Shown one piece after another: positions 18,139-25,923 of a stretch of DNA of 38,430 bases. The stretch spans positions 1 through 38,430 of the forward strand of contig SKIM01000207.1 in assembly GCA_007116445.1 (NCBI GenBank), in the 5' to 3' direction. This stretch comes from Natronohydrobacter sp. GTDB lineage: Bacteria > Pseudomonadota > Alphaproteobacteria > Rhodobacterales > Rhodobacteraceae. A program made the position numbers and the translations under genes. The first letter of the stretch is position 1; each line of letters starts with the position of its first letter. A model generated the notes under the pieces. It ran no database searches. It was not told the origin of the DNA and saw only the letters and a program-made list of their open reading frames with translations.

Positions 18139-20562
18139 TCAGATGGCGCAGTCCTCGTCCAGGTGCAAGCCTGCTTCGCGCATCATCCGCACGGCCTCTT
18201 CTTCAAGAAGCCGCGCCTGCCCGGCGCCCCGGATCGGAATGCGCCCGGCCTCGAGCATCAAGGGGGCGGCGAAAGGCGTGACATGGGGCGGCATGGAATG
18301 CACGATGCGCGGGCGGGTGCGCAGCATTTCCTCGATCCGGCCGTAATCGGCGAGCCCGCGCATCGACTCGGCGCGGGTGATCTGCAACAGTAGGTGATCA
18401 GGGTCGAATTTGCGCAAAGTGTCATACAGGATATCGGTCGAGAATGTGGCCTGTTTGCCGGATTTGCGCGCGCCGGGCAGGTTGCGCTGGATCAGACCCG
18501 CCACAGTAGCCACGGCGCGGAAGGTGCGCTTCATCACTGCATTGCCCGCGAGCCAGTCCTCCATACCGTCGCGCAAGCCCTCGGGATCGAGCAGCGGGGC
18601 GGGATCGCGCACTGGCTCGAGCGACCAGATCAGAAGCGCGTAATCCGTCGCCACAAATCCCAGCGGTGCGAGCCCCGCGCCCTCCATCCGATGGGTCAGA
18701 AGCAATCCCAGGGTCTGGTTGGCATTGCGCCCGGCGAAGGAATAGAGCGCGAAATACCACCATCCCCCGCGCGCGAAGCTTTCGCAGGTCATGGTGCCGG
18801 GGCGTGGCAGGGTTGCAATCCGCGCCTGCAAATCCAGCCAGTCGCGGGTATCAGCAGGCAGGCTGTCCCATGCGACGGGATCCCCAATCAGCGCCAGAAC
18901 GCGCGCCGAGAGTTCCGTCGAGGTGGCCATCTTCAGACCATTGAACACTGCAATTTTTGGCGTCTTGTCAGGCTGCGGCGTGACTTCCACCACCATGTCG
19001 CGCAGCCGGTCATAGCGTACTGTCTGACCGCCGATCAGGAATGTGTCACCGGGCGAAAGCGAAGCGGCAAAGACCTCCTCGATCTCGCCCAGAGGCGCAC
19101 CGCCACGCGGACCGCGCCGCACGCTCAGCAGTTCCGGTGCAACGATGGTGCCGATATTCATGCGAATATCGCGGGCCGCGCGTGGGTCGCGCAAGTGCCA
19201 GAGCCCGTCGCGCAGCACCAGCCTTTGCCAGCGGTCATAAGCGCGCAGCGCGTAACCGCCTGTCGCCACGAAATCGAGACAGGCATTAAAATCGGCCCGC
19301 GTGAGGCTTGCATAGGGCCCGGCCTGGGTGACCTCGGCGAAAAGCTGATCCGCATCCAGCGGCCCCGCACAGGCCAGCGTCAGGATATGCTGGCACAGCA
19401 CGTCCAGCGCGCCCAGACCGCTGCGCCCGTCACTATCGAGTTCGCCTGCTTCAACAGCCTGCAGCGCCGCCACACATTCGAGGATCTCAAAGCGATTCGC
19501 AGGCACGATCCGTGCGCGCGACGGAGCATCATAACGGTGATTGGCCCGGCCGATGCGCTGGACGAGCCGTTTGATGTTGCGCGGGGCCCCGATCTGAATG
19601 ACCAGATCAACATCGCCCCAATCAAGCCCCAGATCAAGACTGCCCGTCGCAACGACTGCGCGCAAGTCACCTGCAGCCATGGCCGCCTCGACACGGCGGC
19701 GCGCGTCGCGGGCAAGGCTGCCGTGATGCAGACCGATGGGCAGATTATCGTCATTAACAGCCCAGAGCGCCTGAAAGAATAGTTCGGCCTGCGCGCGGGT
19801 GTTGATGAAAACGAGAGTCAACCGCGCGGCCGCAATCGCGCGCATAACGTCACGCGCGGCATAGCCCCCCCCGGCACCCGACCAGGGCGGCGCGAGCACT
19901 GTGGGAAACATGGCAATGTCAGGCGCAGGGCCGGGATCGGCGTGAAAGACCTCGGCCCCGCCCATGAAATCTGCGAGCGCTTGCGGATTTTCGACCGTGG
20001 CAGACAGCCCTGCCACCTGCAGGTCAGGCGCAAGCTGGCGCAGACGCGCAAGCCCCAGCATGAGCTGATCGCCGCGCTTTGATACAGCCAGTGCGTGAAT
20101 TTCGTCGATGACGACACGCTTCAGGCTGGCGAAGATACGCGGTGCTTCCGGGTAGGACAGCATCAGCGCAAGGCTTTCAGGCGTGGTCAGCAGGATATGC
20201 GGCGGATCTACACGCTGGCGCGCGCGCTGGGTGGCGCCTGTGTCGCCGGTGCGGTCCTCGATACGCAAGGCCAGCCCCAAATCCGCAACAGGGCGCGCGA
20301 GGTTGCGACCAATGTCATGCGTGAGCGCCTTGAGCGGCGAAACATAGAGCGTATGCAACCCAGCCGGCGGGCCGGCACAGGCCTGCGCCAGCGTCGGCAG
20401 AAACCCCGCAAGGGTCTTGCCACCGCCAGTGGGCGCAATCAGCAAACTGTCGCCCCGCGCCTGCATCATGGCAAGCTGATGGTCATGCGGTTGCCAGCCT
20501 TGCGTCGCAAACCAACGCGACACAGGCTTGGGCAGATCAGGATGATCAGTCATGTCGCGCAT
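18139..20562 (-). CDS. Ligase-associated DNA damage response DExH-box helicase (Lhr-like)
   Basis: A superfamily-2 helicase of about 807 residues. Visible motifs in order: IAPTGGGKTLAGFLP (Walker A), YVSPLKAL (Ia), VVIDEIHAL (DEIH box), GLSATVENP (III), LVFINTRAQAE (IV), GSLDLGLDWGDVDLVIQIG (V) and QRIGRANHR (VI). The C-terminal half carries the winged-helix and Lhr-core regions of this subgroup. Starts possible at 20586 (GTG), 20562 (ATG) and 20553 (ATG); I chose 20562 because GGAA lies four bases before it, but 20553 is nearly as good. It is followed five bases later by pdeM, with which it forms the repair pair. Confidence 0.93.
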   Translation of the reverse strand: MRDMTDHPDLPKPVSRWFATQGWQPHDHQLAMMQARGDSLLIAPTGGGKTLAGFLPTLAQACAGPPAGLHTLYVSPLKALTHDIGRNLARPVADLGLALRIEDRTGDTGATQRARQRVDPPHILLTTPESLALMLSYPEAPRIFASLKRVVIDEIHALAVSKRGDQLMLGLARLRQLAPDLQVAGLSATVENPQALADFMGGAEVFHADPGPAPDIAMFPTVLAPPWSGAGGGYAARDVMRAIAAARLTLVFINTRAQAELFFQALWAVNDDNLPIGLHHGSLARDARRRVEAAMAAGDLRAVVATGSLDLGLDWGDVDLVIQIGAPRNIKRLVQRIGRANHRYDAPSRARIVPANRFEILECVAALQAVEAGELDSDGRSGLGALDVLCQHILTLACAGPLDADQLFAEVTQAGPYASLTRADFNACLDFVATGGYALRAYDRWQRLVLRDGLWHLRDPRAARDIRMNIGTIVAPELLSVRRGPRGGAPLGEIEEVFAASLSPGDTFLIGGQTVRYDRLRDMVVEVTPQPDKTPKIAVFNGLKMATSTELSARVLALIGDPVAWDSLPADTRDWLDLQARIATLPRPGTMTCESFARGGWWYFALYSFAGRNANQTLGLLLTHRMEGAGLAPLGFVATDYALLIWSLEPVRDPAPLLDPEGLRDGMEDWLAGNAVMKRTFRAVATVAGLIQRNLPGARKSGKQATFSTDILYDTLRKFDPDHLLLQITRAESMRGLADYGRIEEMLRTRPRIVHSMPPHVTPFAAPLMLEAGRIPIRGAGQARLLEEEAVRMMREAGLHLDEDCAI

Positions 20563-20665
20563 CGTTTCCGTGTCCGTTCGGGGCACAGGGTAATTCAGGC
20601 GGCTGCCAAGACAAGCACAGCGAAAGCCCCTTTCCCATATCGTGTAAAGGGACTATCTGACCGCC

Positions 20666-21112
20666 ATGACAATGCGCCCCGAATTCTGGACTACCATCCC
20701 GCTTGCGAACATGACCCCGGAAGAATGGGAAGCGCTCTGTGATGGCTGCGGTAAATGTTGCCTCAACAAGCTCGAAGATATTGATACGGAAGAGCTGATC
20801 TTCACCCGTGTCGCCTGTCGGCTTTTTGACGACACGTCCTGCCGCTGCGCCAATTACGCAGTACGCAAGCAGCATGTGCCAGAATGTGTCGTTCTGACAC
20901 CGATCAACCTCGATGAGATCGCCTATTGGATGCCGCCGAGCTGCGCTTACCGGTTGCTGCACGAAGGCCGCCCCCTGCCCGACTGGCACCCGCTCGTGAC
21001 GGGCGATCCGGCCTCAACCCACAAGGCAGGAAAATCCGTTCTGGGGCTGACCGTATCGGAAGCTGCAGTAGCGCTCGACGATTGGGAAGATTACCCCTTA
21101 CCTCTGGACTGA
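20666..21112 (+). CDS. YcgN-family cysteine cluster protein
   Basis: A 148-residue cytoplasmic protein with the motif CDGCGKCC near residues 26-33 and further cysteines (CRLFDDTSCRCANY, PECV) in the pattern of the YcgN/YkgJ-like families, which are thought to bind zinc or an iron-sulfur cluster. FWTTIPLANMTPEEWEALC and PPSCAYRLLHEGRPLPDWHPL are recognisable YcgN sequence. Exact role unknown. The start could also be the ATG six bases later. It is divergent from the helicase and converges on the PopZ-like gene. Confidence 0.92.
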   Translation: MTMRPEFWTTIPLANMTPEEWEALCDGCGKCCLNKLEDIDTEELIFTRVACRLFDDTSCRCANYAVRKQHVPECVVLTPINLDEIAYWMPPSCAYRLLHEGRPLPDWHPLVTGDPASTHKAGKSVLGLTVSEAAVALDDWEDYPLPLD

Positions 21113-21131
21113 ACCGCCGCGTTTCGCGCGC

Positions 21132-22040
21132 TCAGACATTCCAGCCCTGGTCGCGGCGCAGTTGCAACTCGCGCGCAACCTCCGAGCGCACCAATTTGCG
21201 GATGTTGCGCGTGATTTTCTCTCCCAACTCGCCCTGCAATTCCAACCGAACGATATCTGCGACCAGTCGGAACAGCATATCCTCATCGAGGATGATTTCA
21301 TTTCCCTCCACGAACGGCTCGGACTGCGCAACAGGGCGCTCAGTGGGTTGGGGCTCCGCGGCTTGGGGCTCGGAGTCTGCTTCGACAGCCGGGTCCGATT
21401 TCGGGGGCGCTGCGTGTGCTGTGACAGGCTCTTGCGCAACGGGTTGGCCTGACAGCACAGCCTCGAGCCGGGCAAGCGTTGCCTCAATGTCTAATTCATC
21501 ATGATCCGGGTCAGGCCCATGACTTGCCTGCGGGACAACAGCAGGTTCAGGCACCGGTTCGGGATCTCTGATCGCAGACGGTTCAACAAAATTCAGCCGC
21601 GGGCGCGGCGATTGCGGGATATGTTGGGCTGCAAGCTCTGGTGATGCCATCTCTGGCGGCGTGTGACGCGTGGGCTCTGGCTGCGGGATCGGCGCAGGGG
21701 CAGCTGTTTGCGCACGATTTTGCGTGATACGCTGCAATAGCGATGTCGGCGCGGAGGCGTCGCACGCCACTGCATCGGCACAGGGTGTGGGATCACGAAA
21801 CGCGGGCGCCACATTCGAGCCTTCGGCATGTTGCCGCTGCCCAGTGCAGGGTGCAGGCAGCGATGCGGCGCGCTTTTCAGGCGACAGATCCGATGCAGTA
21901 TCCACCCGCAATTCCGAGGTCAGGATCAGCTTTTCGCGCAGATCATGGCGCTCAGGACGCTCCTGCATGTCCTGAGACACCAGCCGCTTGATCGAAGACA
22001 AAACATCCTCGATTTCACGCCGCGACATTGCTTGTGTCAT
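21132..22040 (-). CDS. PopZ-like (DUF2497-related) polar organising protein, probable
   Basis: A 302-residue acidic, proline-rich protein. Its short N-terminal helix (SRREIEDVLSSIKRLVSQD, residues 6-24) resembles the conserved N-terminus of PopZ (a helix ending in SIRRIIAD-type sequence). Its C-terminal 50 residues (ILDEDMLFRLVADIVRLEL, then LGEKITRNIRKLVRSEVAREL) match the position and helical pattern of the PopZ oligomerisation region. The middle 200 residues are low-complexity Pro/Ala/Glu, as in PopZ. The gene order PCMT-TolC-this gene equals the Caulobacter popZ neighbourhood. The ATG at 22040 has a GAGGG-type ribosome binding site; the frame continues upstream to 22130 without support. 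Confidence 0.65.
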   Translation of the reverse strand: MTQAMSRREIEDVLSSIKRLVSQDMQERPERHDLREKLILTSELRVDTASDLSPEKRAASLPAPCTGQRQHAEGSNVAPAFRDPTPCADAVACDASAPTSLLQRITQNRAQTAAPAPIPQPEPTRHTPPEMASPELAAQHIPQSPRPRLNFVEPSAIRDPEPVPEPAVVPQASHGPDPDHDELDIEATLARLEAVLSGQPVAQEPVTAHAAPPKSDPAVEADSEPQAAEPQPTERPVAQSEPFVEGNEIILDEDMLFRLVADIVRLELQGELGEKITRNIRKLVRSEVARELQLRRDQGWNV

Positions 22041-22191
22041 TTCACTGCCCTCTTTACTCGCCTTACCCCGTAGCCCCCGGACACCTCGCCCTCTGTCGGG
22101 GCGTTTGCCGCACAGGAAAAACACCCCCAAGCGTAACCCGGCTTTGACGCCTTTACAATCTTGAATGACAGCCGGGTCTTGTCTTTACGCG

Positions 22192-23577
22192 CTATTGCCG
22201 CCCGATGGATTGGAGCACGCGATCAAGCGCTTCGCCTTGCGGTGATGAGACCGGAGCATTGCGCACTGCATTGAAATAGGCTTCTGCATCATAGGTCGGG
22301 ATCCCCAGCCCCAGATGATCCACTGTCAGCAGGCCCATTGCCGCGAGCAGGTTATAGGTTGCAATCTGCTGGCCGGCCTGAGCTTGCAGCAGTTGCGTGC
22401 GCGCATTGAGCAGGTCCGTTTCAGCGTTGAGCACGTCAAGCGTTGTGCGTGCCCCAAGCCGGGCTTCCTCGCGCGTGCCTTCAAACGCAGTCTGTGACGC
22501 GCGGACCTGCTGCTGGCTAGCCGCGATCCGGGCACTCGCCACATCGACATTGGCCCAGGCCACGGCGACATTCTGCACCACCTGCGCAACAGTCTGATGC
22601 AGTCCAGAGCGGGCCGCGTCACGGCGCGCAATCGCCTGACGCGACAAAGCGCTCAGCTGTCCGCCCTGATAGATCGGGCGGGCGTAGCGCACCCCTGCAT
22701 TGGCTGACGTCGTATCGCCCGCAGCCCCGCCGAACTGGCGGCCGATGGATGCACTTCCGGTGACAGAGCCATGACGCTGTGCGGCCACGCGCTCGGCATT
22801 GAACTCGGCGGCCGCGACATTGTGCTGCGCTTCAAGAACAGACGGGTGGGTGCGGCGCGCAATGTCCTGTGCGGTCTGCAAATTGACCGCCGTGCGAGGC
22901 AGGGCTGGCGGCGCGCGCAGCTGGTCAGGGTAAATGCCAGTGGCGAGCTTATAGGCTTCGCGCGCCACGGCGAGATCACCTTCTGCCGCGGCCAGCGACG
23001 AGCGCGCAGCCGCGAGACGCGCCTCAGCCAGAGCCACATCGGTGCGCGTGACCTCGCCGAGCTCAAAACGTTCGCGTGCGGCACTCAATTCTTGCGTGAT
23101 GACCCGCTGCGTCGTTTGTTGCAAGGCCACGGCCTCTGCGGTTGTGCGCATGTCGAGATGTGCCGCGATCGCATCAAGCAGAACCCCCTGTTCGACACTG
23201 ACCAAGGCCTGCCGGGTCGCAAGCACCTGCGCCTTTGCTGCCTCCTGGGCCAGTCTTCCGCGCCCGAAATCAATCAGCGTCACCTCGGCGGCCAGATTGA
23301 AACCCAGCGTGAGCGAATCCGGTTGAGCAGGATTATTGGTGATGCGCTGCTGAGCCTCGGTGACGAAATTGACCACAGGCCGAAGCGACGCGACCGCGAC
23401 CGCGACATCCTCATCCGCGGCACGCAACAGCGCACGGTTCTGTTCCAACAGATTGGAATTGCGATAAGCTGCGATCAGCGTATCGGCCAGACTCTGAGCC
23501 TGAAGCGGAGCAATGCTCCCCCCCAATGCCACAGAAAACGACGCTGCCAGCATCGTGGTCTTCAGGATGGATTTCAT
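22192..23577 (-). CDS. tolC: TolC-family outer membrane efflux/secretion protein
   Basis: A 461-residue precursor with a signal peptide of about 28 residues (KSILKTTMLAASFSVALGGS, cut after PLQA). Two internally similar halves follow, each with long coiled-coil helices, the TolC layout. Typical sequence: LIDFGRGRLAQEAAKAQV in the first half, YQGGQLSALSRQAIARRDAA in the second, and RLGARTTLDVLNAETDLLNAR near the end. TolC forms a trimeric channel for type I secretion and drug efflux. It lies 73 bases after the PCMT gene, with a hairpin over its ribosome binding site, and 151 bases before the PopZ-like gene. Start chosen at 23577, just before the signal peptide. Confidence 0.95.
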   Translation of the reverse strand: MKSILKTTMLAASFSVALGGSIAPLQAQSLADTLIAAYRNSNLLEQNRALLRAADEDVAVAVASLRPVVNFVTEAQQRITNNPAQPDSLTLGFNLAAEVTLIDFGRGRLAQEAAKAQVLATRQALVSVEQGVLLDAIAAHLDMRTTAEAVALQQTTQRVITQELSAARERFELGEVTRTDVALAEARLAAARSSLAAAEGDLAVAREAYKLATGIYPDQLRAPPALPRTAVNLQTAQDIARRTHPSVLEAQHNVAAAEFNAERVAAQRHGSVTGSASIGRQFGGAAGDTTSANAGVRYARPIYQGGQLSALSRQAIARRDAARSGLHQTVAQVVQNVAVAWANVDVASARIAASQQQVRASQTAFEGTREEARLGARTTLDVLNAETDLLNARTQLLQAQAGQQIATYNLLAAMGLLTVDHLGLGIPTYDAEAYFNAVRNAPVSSPQGEALDRVLQSIGRQ

Positions 23578-23585
23578 TGCCTTCG

Positions 23586-23637
23586 CCTCTTTTATGCCAC
23601 GCGGTCCCGCTGCGAGCACAGGGCGTGCCAAAAGAGG
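23586..23637 (-). promoter_or_regulatory. RNA hairpin sequestering the tolC ribosome binding site
   Basis: In the mRNA, CCTCTTTTGGCACGC (23637-23623) pairs with GCGTGGCATAAAAGAGG (23602-23586), with two one-base bulges and one G-U pair: about 15 pairs around a 20-base loop. The right arm ends in GAGG, the best-spaced Shine-Dalgarno sequence (eight bases before the tolC ATG at 23577), so the hairpin would hide it. It also sits just behind the PCMT stop codon. Confidence 0.55.
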
Positions 23638-23650
23638 GCCGCGTGTGGTT

Positions 23651-24304
23651 TTACAGGCTGAACGCCTGCTCTTTTTTGAACCCCGGAAGTACCGGGGCCG
23701 CGGCATTGAAGATATCACGCCATGCGATTGCGTCGCCATTGCGTATCCCCAGACGCACGACACCGAGGGCACCTTGCATGAAGACGGCAGCGACACGCCC
23801 CCCCTCCTGCAACTGCGCGACCAGCACCTGTGGAAACTCCTCTATCCCGCCTTGCAAGATCATCACGTCGTAAGGCGCATGGTCCGGCGCACCGTCACAC
23901 AGCGCGCCCTTGGTCAGGACCACTGTCTCGGACTCGGTGCGCGCGAAGGCGGCTTCTGCAGTCTTCAGAAAGTCGTCATCCTCCTCCAAGGCGATGACAG
24001 CTTGCGCCATGCGCTGAATGACCGCCGAGGAATAGCCCGTGCCACAGCCGATATCGAGCACCAGATCTCCTGGTGTGATATCGAGCGCATCCAGCATCTT
24101 CGCCAAAGTGCGCGGCTCAAGCAACACGCGACCGCGCCCGATGGGAAGATTTTCGCCCACATAGGCGGCTTCCACGCGCTCCTGCGGAACGAACTCTTCG
24201 CGCGGGACATGCAACATGGCTTCGATGATCGGAAATTTCGTCACATCTGACGGACGCACTTGCGTATCGACCATGATCAGGCGGCGCGAAGAGAAGTCGT
24301 TCAT
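23651..24304 (-). CDS. Protein-L-isoaspartate O-methyltransferase family protein (PCMT-like)
   Basis: A 217-residue SAM-dependent methyltransferase. The SAM motif LDIGCGTGYSSAV lies at residues 83-95; VREEF-like sequence HVPREEFVP (32-40) and NLPIGRGRVLLEPR (52-65) are in PCMT order. True repair enzymes have a GQGQTIS-type substrate loop at that last position; here it reads GRGRVLL, so activity on isoaspartate is doubtful. It is the first gene of the PCMT-tolC-PopZ-like run. A TATAAA box on the minus strand (24324-24319) lies 14-20 bases before the start codon and could be its -10 box, though no good -35 is seen. Divergent from ytoQ. Confidence 0.85.
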   Translation of the reverse strand: MNDFSSRRLIMVDTQVRPSDVTKFPIIEAMLHVPREEFVPQERVEAAYVGENLPIGRGRVLLEPRTLAKMLDALDITPGDLVLDIGCGTGYSSAVIQRMAQAVIALEEDDDFLKTAEAAFARTESETVVLTKGALCDGAPDHAPYDVMILQGGIEEFPQVLVAQLQEGGRVAAVFMQGALGVVRLGIRNGDAIAWRDIFNAAAPVLPGFKKEQAFSL

Positions 24305-24411
24305 GGGATGAACTCTTGTTTATATTGCGTTTGACTTCAGTCTTGCCACAGTTCCCTGTCTGCCGCAACATGCCAGCGCGGGTGTGCCGCGAACTGAGGA
24401 AGGAATGACGC

Positions 24412-24858
24412 ATGACACTGAGAGTCTATCTGGCCGGTGAAATCCATACAGACTGGCGCGACGAGATCGCGCAGGGGTGCGATGGGCTGGATGTGATTTT
24501 CACTGGCCCGGTGACCGATCACGCCGCCTCGGATGATTGCGGGGTCGCGATCCTGGGGGCGGAAGCAGAGAAATTCTGGCACGATCACAAGGGCGCAAAG
24601 CTGAACGCGATCCGCACCCGCAAGGCCCTGCAGGACGCAGATATCGTCGTCGTGCGCTTTGGCGAGAAATACCGCCAGTGGAATGCGGCCTTTGATGCAG
24701 GCTTTGCCGCGGCGCTCGGCAAATCGCTGATCATCATGCATGGTGCCGATCACCAGCATGCGCTCAAGGAGGTCGACGCTGCCGCCCTTGCCGTTGTGGA
24801 ATCGCCCGGTCAGGTCGCCGATATCCTGCGCTATACGCTCCACGGCACGCTTCCCTGA
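24412..24858 (+). CDS. YtoQ family protein
   Basis: A 148-residue protein nearly identical in pattern to the YtoQ family: LRVYLAGEIHTDWRDEI at the N-terminus, FTGPVTDHAASDDCG (residues 30-44), AEKFWHDHKGAKLNAIR and VVVRFGEKYRQWNAAFDAG. The fold resembles nucleoside 2-deoxyribosyltransferases, but function is not established. A strong ribosome binding site (AGGAAGGA) precedes the ATG. It may be co-transcribed with mscL 57 bases downstream. Confidence 0.93.
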   Translation: MTLRVYLAGEIHTDWRDEIAQGCDGLDVIFTGPVTDHAASDDCGVAILGAEAEKFWHDHKGAKLNAIRTRKALQDADIVVVRFGEKYRQWNAAFDAGFAAALGKSLIIMHGADHQHALKEVDAAALAVVESPGQVADILRYTLHGTLP

Positions 24859-24915
24859 ATTTCCCATCGCAGTTATGCTCTGCCGTATTTCCGGGACCAG
24901 GCCAGGGAGCGTATC

Positions 24916-25299
24916 ATGTGGGCAGAATTTCGGGACTTCATCGCGCGCGGCAATGTCATGGACATGGCGGTGGGCATCATCATCGGCGCGGCATTTACGG
25001 CCATTGTGACTTCACTCGTGGAAGATCTGATCAATCCTTTTCTGGGGCTGATCGTTGGCGGGATCGACTTCAGCGGGATCAGTTTCGGGCTTGGGGATGC
25101 TCAGTTCATGCTGGGCAATTTCATCAATGCCGTCATCAAGTTTCTGATCATCGCCTTTGTCGTGTTCAAGTTGATCCGCGTGGTCAACAAGATCGGTCGG
25201 ATGGGCCAGCGTGAGGTTGCCGCAGAGCCTGAAGCCCCAGCAAAACCCACGACAGAAGAGTTGCTGACCGAGATCCGCGACGCGCTGCGCGCACGCTGA
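24916..25299 (+). CDS. mscL: Large-conductance mechanosensitive channel
   Basis: A 127-residue inner-membrane protein of normal MscL length. The N-terminal EFRDFIARGNVMDMAVGIIIG, containing the glycine-rich pore helix, and the second helix FINAVIKFLIIAFVVFKLI are diagnostic. A short cytoplasmic helix rich in Ala/Glu ends the protein. It opens under membrane tension to release solutes during hypo-osmotic shock. AGGGAG precedes the ATG. It converges on the Lrp gene with a 22-base gap. Confidence 0.97.
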   Translation: MWAEFRDFIARGNVMDMAVGIIIGAAFTAIVTSLVEDLINPFLGLIVGGIDFSGISFGLGDAQFMLGNFINAVIKFLIIAFVVFKLIRVVNKIGRMGQREVAAEPEAPAKPTTEELLTEIRDALRAR

Positions 25300-25321
25300 T
25301 TGTCGCGCCCCCGCAGCCCGC

Positions 25322-25780
25322 TCAGATATCAAGCGCCGTTGTCTTGACCACTGTGCGCAGCGCGAAAGAGGATTGCATCTGCGCGACACCTGGCAGGCGG
25401 CTGAGATACTGGCGATGAATGCGCGCGAAATCCTCGGTATCGGCGGCGATGATCTTGAGCAGGTAATCCGCGCTGCCCGCCATCAGGTGACATTCCAGCA
25501 CATCAGGCACGCGCGCCACTTCGCGCTCGAATGCATCAAGAATATCGTCGCGCTGCCCCGAGAGACTGATTTCGACAAAGACCACAGTGGGCCGACCGAT
25601 GCGCTTGGGGTCCAGAAGCGCGACGTAATCAGCGATGATCCCATCCGCTTCCAGCCGCTGCACGCGCCGGTGGCAGGCCGAGGGCGAAAGATTGACCATT
25701 TCGGCCAATTCTGCATTTGTCACCCGCCCTTGCCTTTGCAAGACACGCAAAATGCGGCGGTCCGTAGCGTCTAGCTGCAT
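25322..25780 (-). CDS. Lrp/AsnC family regulator, probably of alanine dehydrogenase
   Basis: A 152-residue regulator with helix-turn-helix (LDATDRRILRVLQRQ, then ELAEMVNLSPSACHRRVQRLEADGII) and a RAM domain (VLECHLMAGSADYLLKIIAADTEDF). It is divergent from ald with a 143-base control region. This arrangement is usual for AldR-type activators that respond to alanine, so control of ald is a fair inference. It differs clearly from the other two Lrp proteins of the window (for example SPSACHRRVQRL against TEATCWRRLERL). Confidence 0.93.
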   Translation of the reverse strand: MQLDATDRRILRVLQRQGRVTNAELAEMVNLSPSACHRRVQRLEADGIIADYVALLDPKRIGRPTVVFVEISLSGQRDDILDAFEREVARVPDVLECHLMAGSADYLLKIIAADTEDFARIHRQYLSRLPGVAQMQSSFALRTVVKTTALDI

Positions 25781-25835
25781 TGCAGCGCAACCTTCTTCGA
25801 TGATCTGGCAGTATTTCGCAAGAATACGCTACGTT

Positions 25836-25885
25836 TTTGCTGCAAGAAGTGCAAACTTTCAAGATTTATGCGTGTCTGGTGCAAT
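25836..25885 (+). promoter_or_regulatory. ald control region: inverted repeat and candidate promoter
   Basis: TTTGC (25836-25840) and GCAAA (25851-25855) form an inverted repeat spaced by ten bases, fitting an Lrp-type operator. Directly after it TTTCAA (25857-25862), a 17-base spacer and TGCAAT (25880-25885) make a plausible -35/-10 pair, each with four of six consensus bases. The operator would abut the -35 box, a usual activator position. Confidence 0.4.
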
Positions 25886-25923
25886 ATCATCTCATCATCG
25901 CGCAAGAAGGAAAGGTCAATGTG

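Noticed and set aside
18394-19782. A 462-codon open frame on the plus strand opposite the helicase gene
   Set aside because: It is a mirror of GC-rich coding sequence on the other strand; the helicase frame has all its motifs, and the mirror protein resembles no family.
22141-22191. Stem ACCCGGCT/AGCCGGGT after tolC as a terminator
   Set aside because: The arms are about 28 bases apart and no T-run follows; too weak to call.
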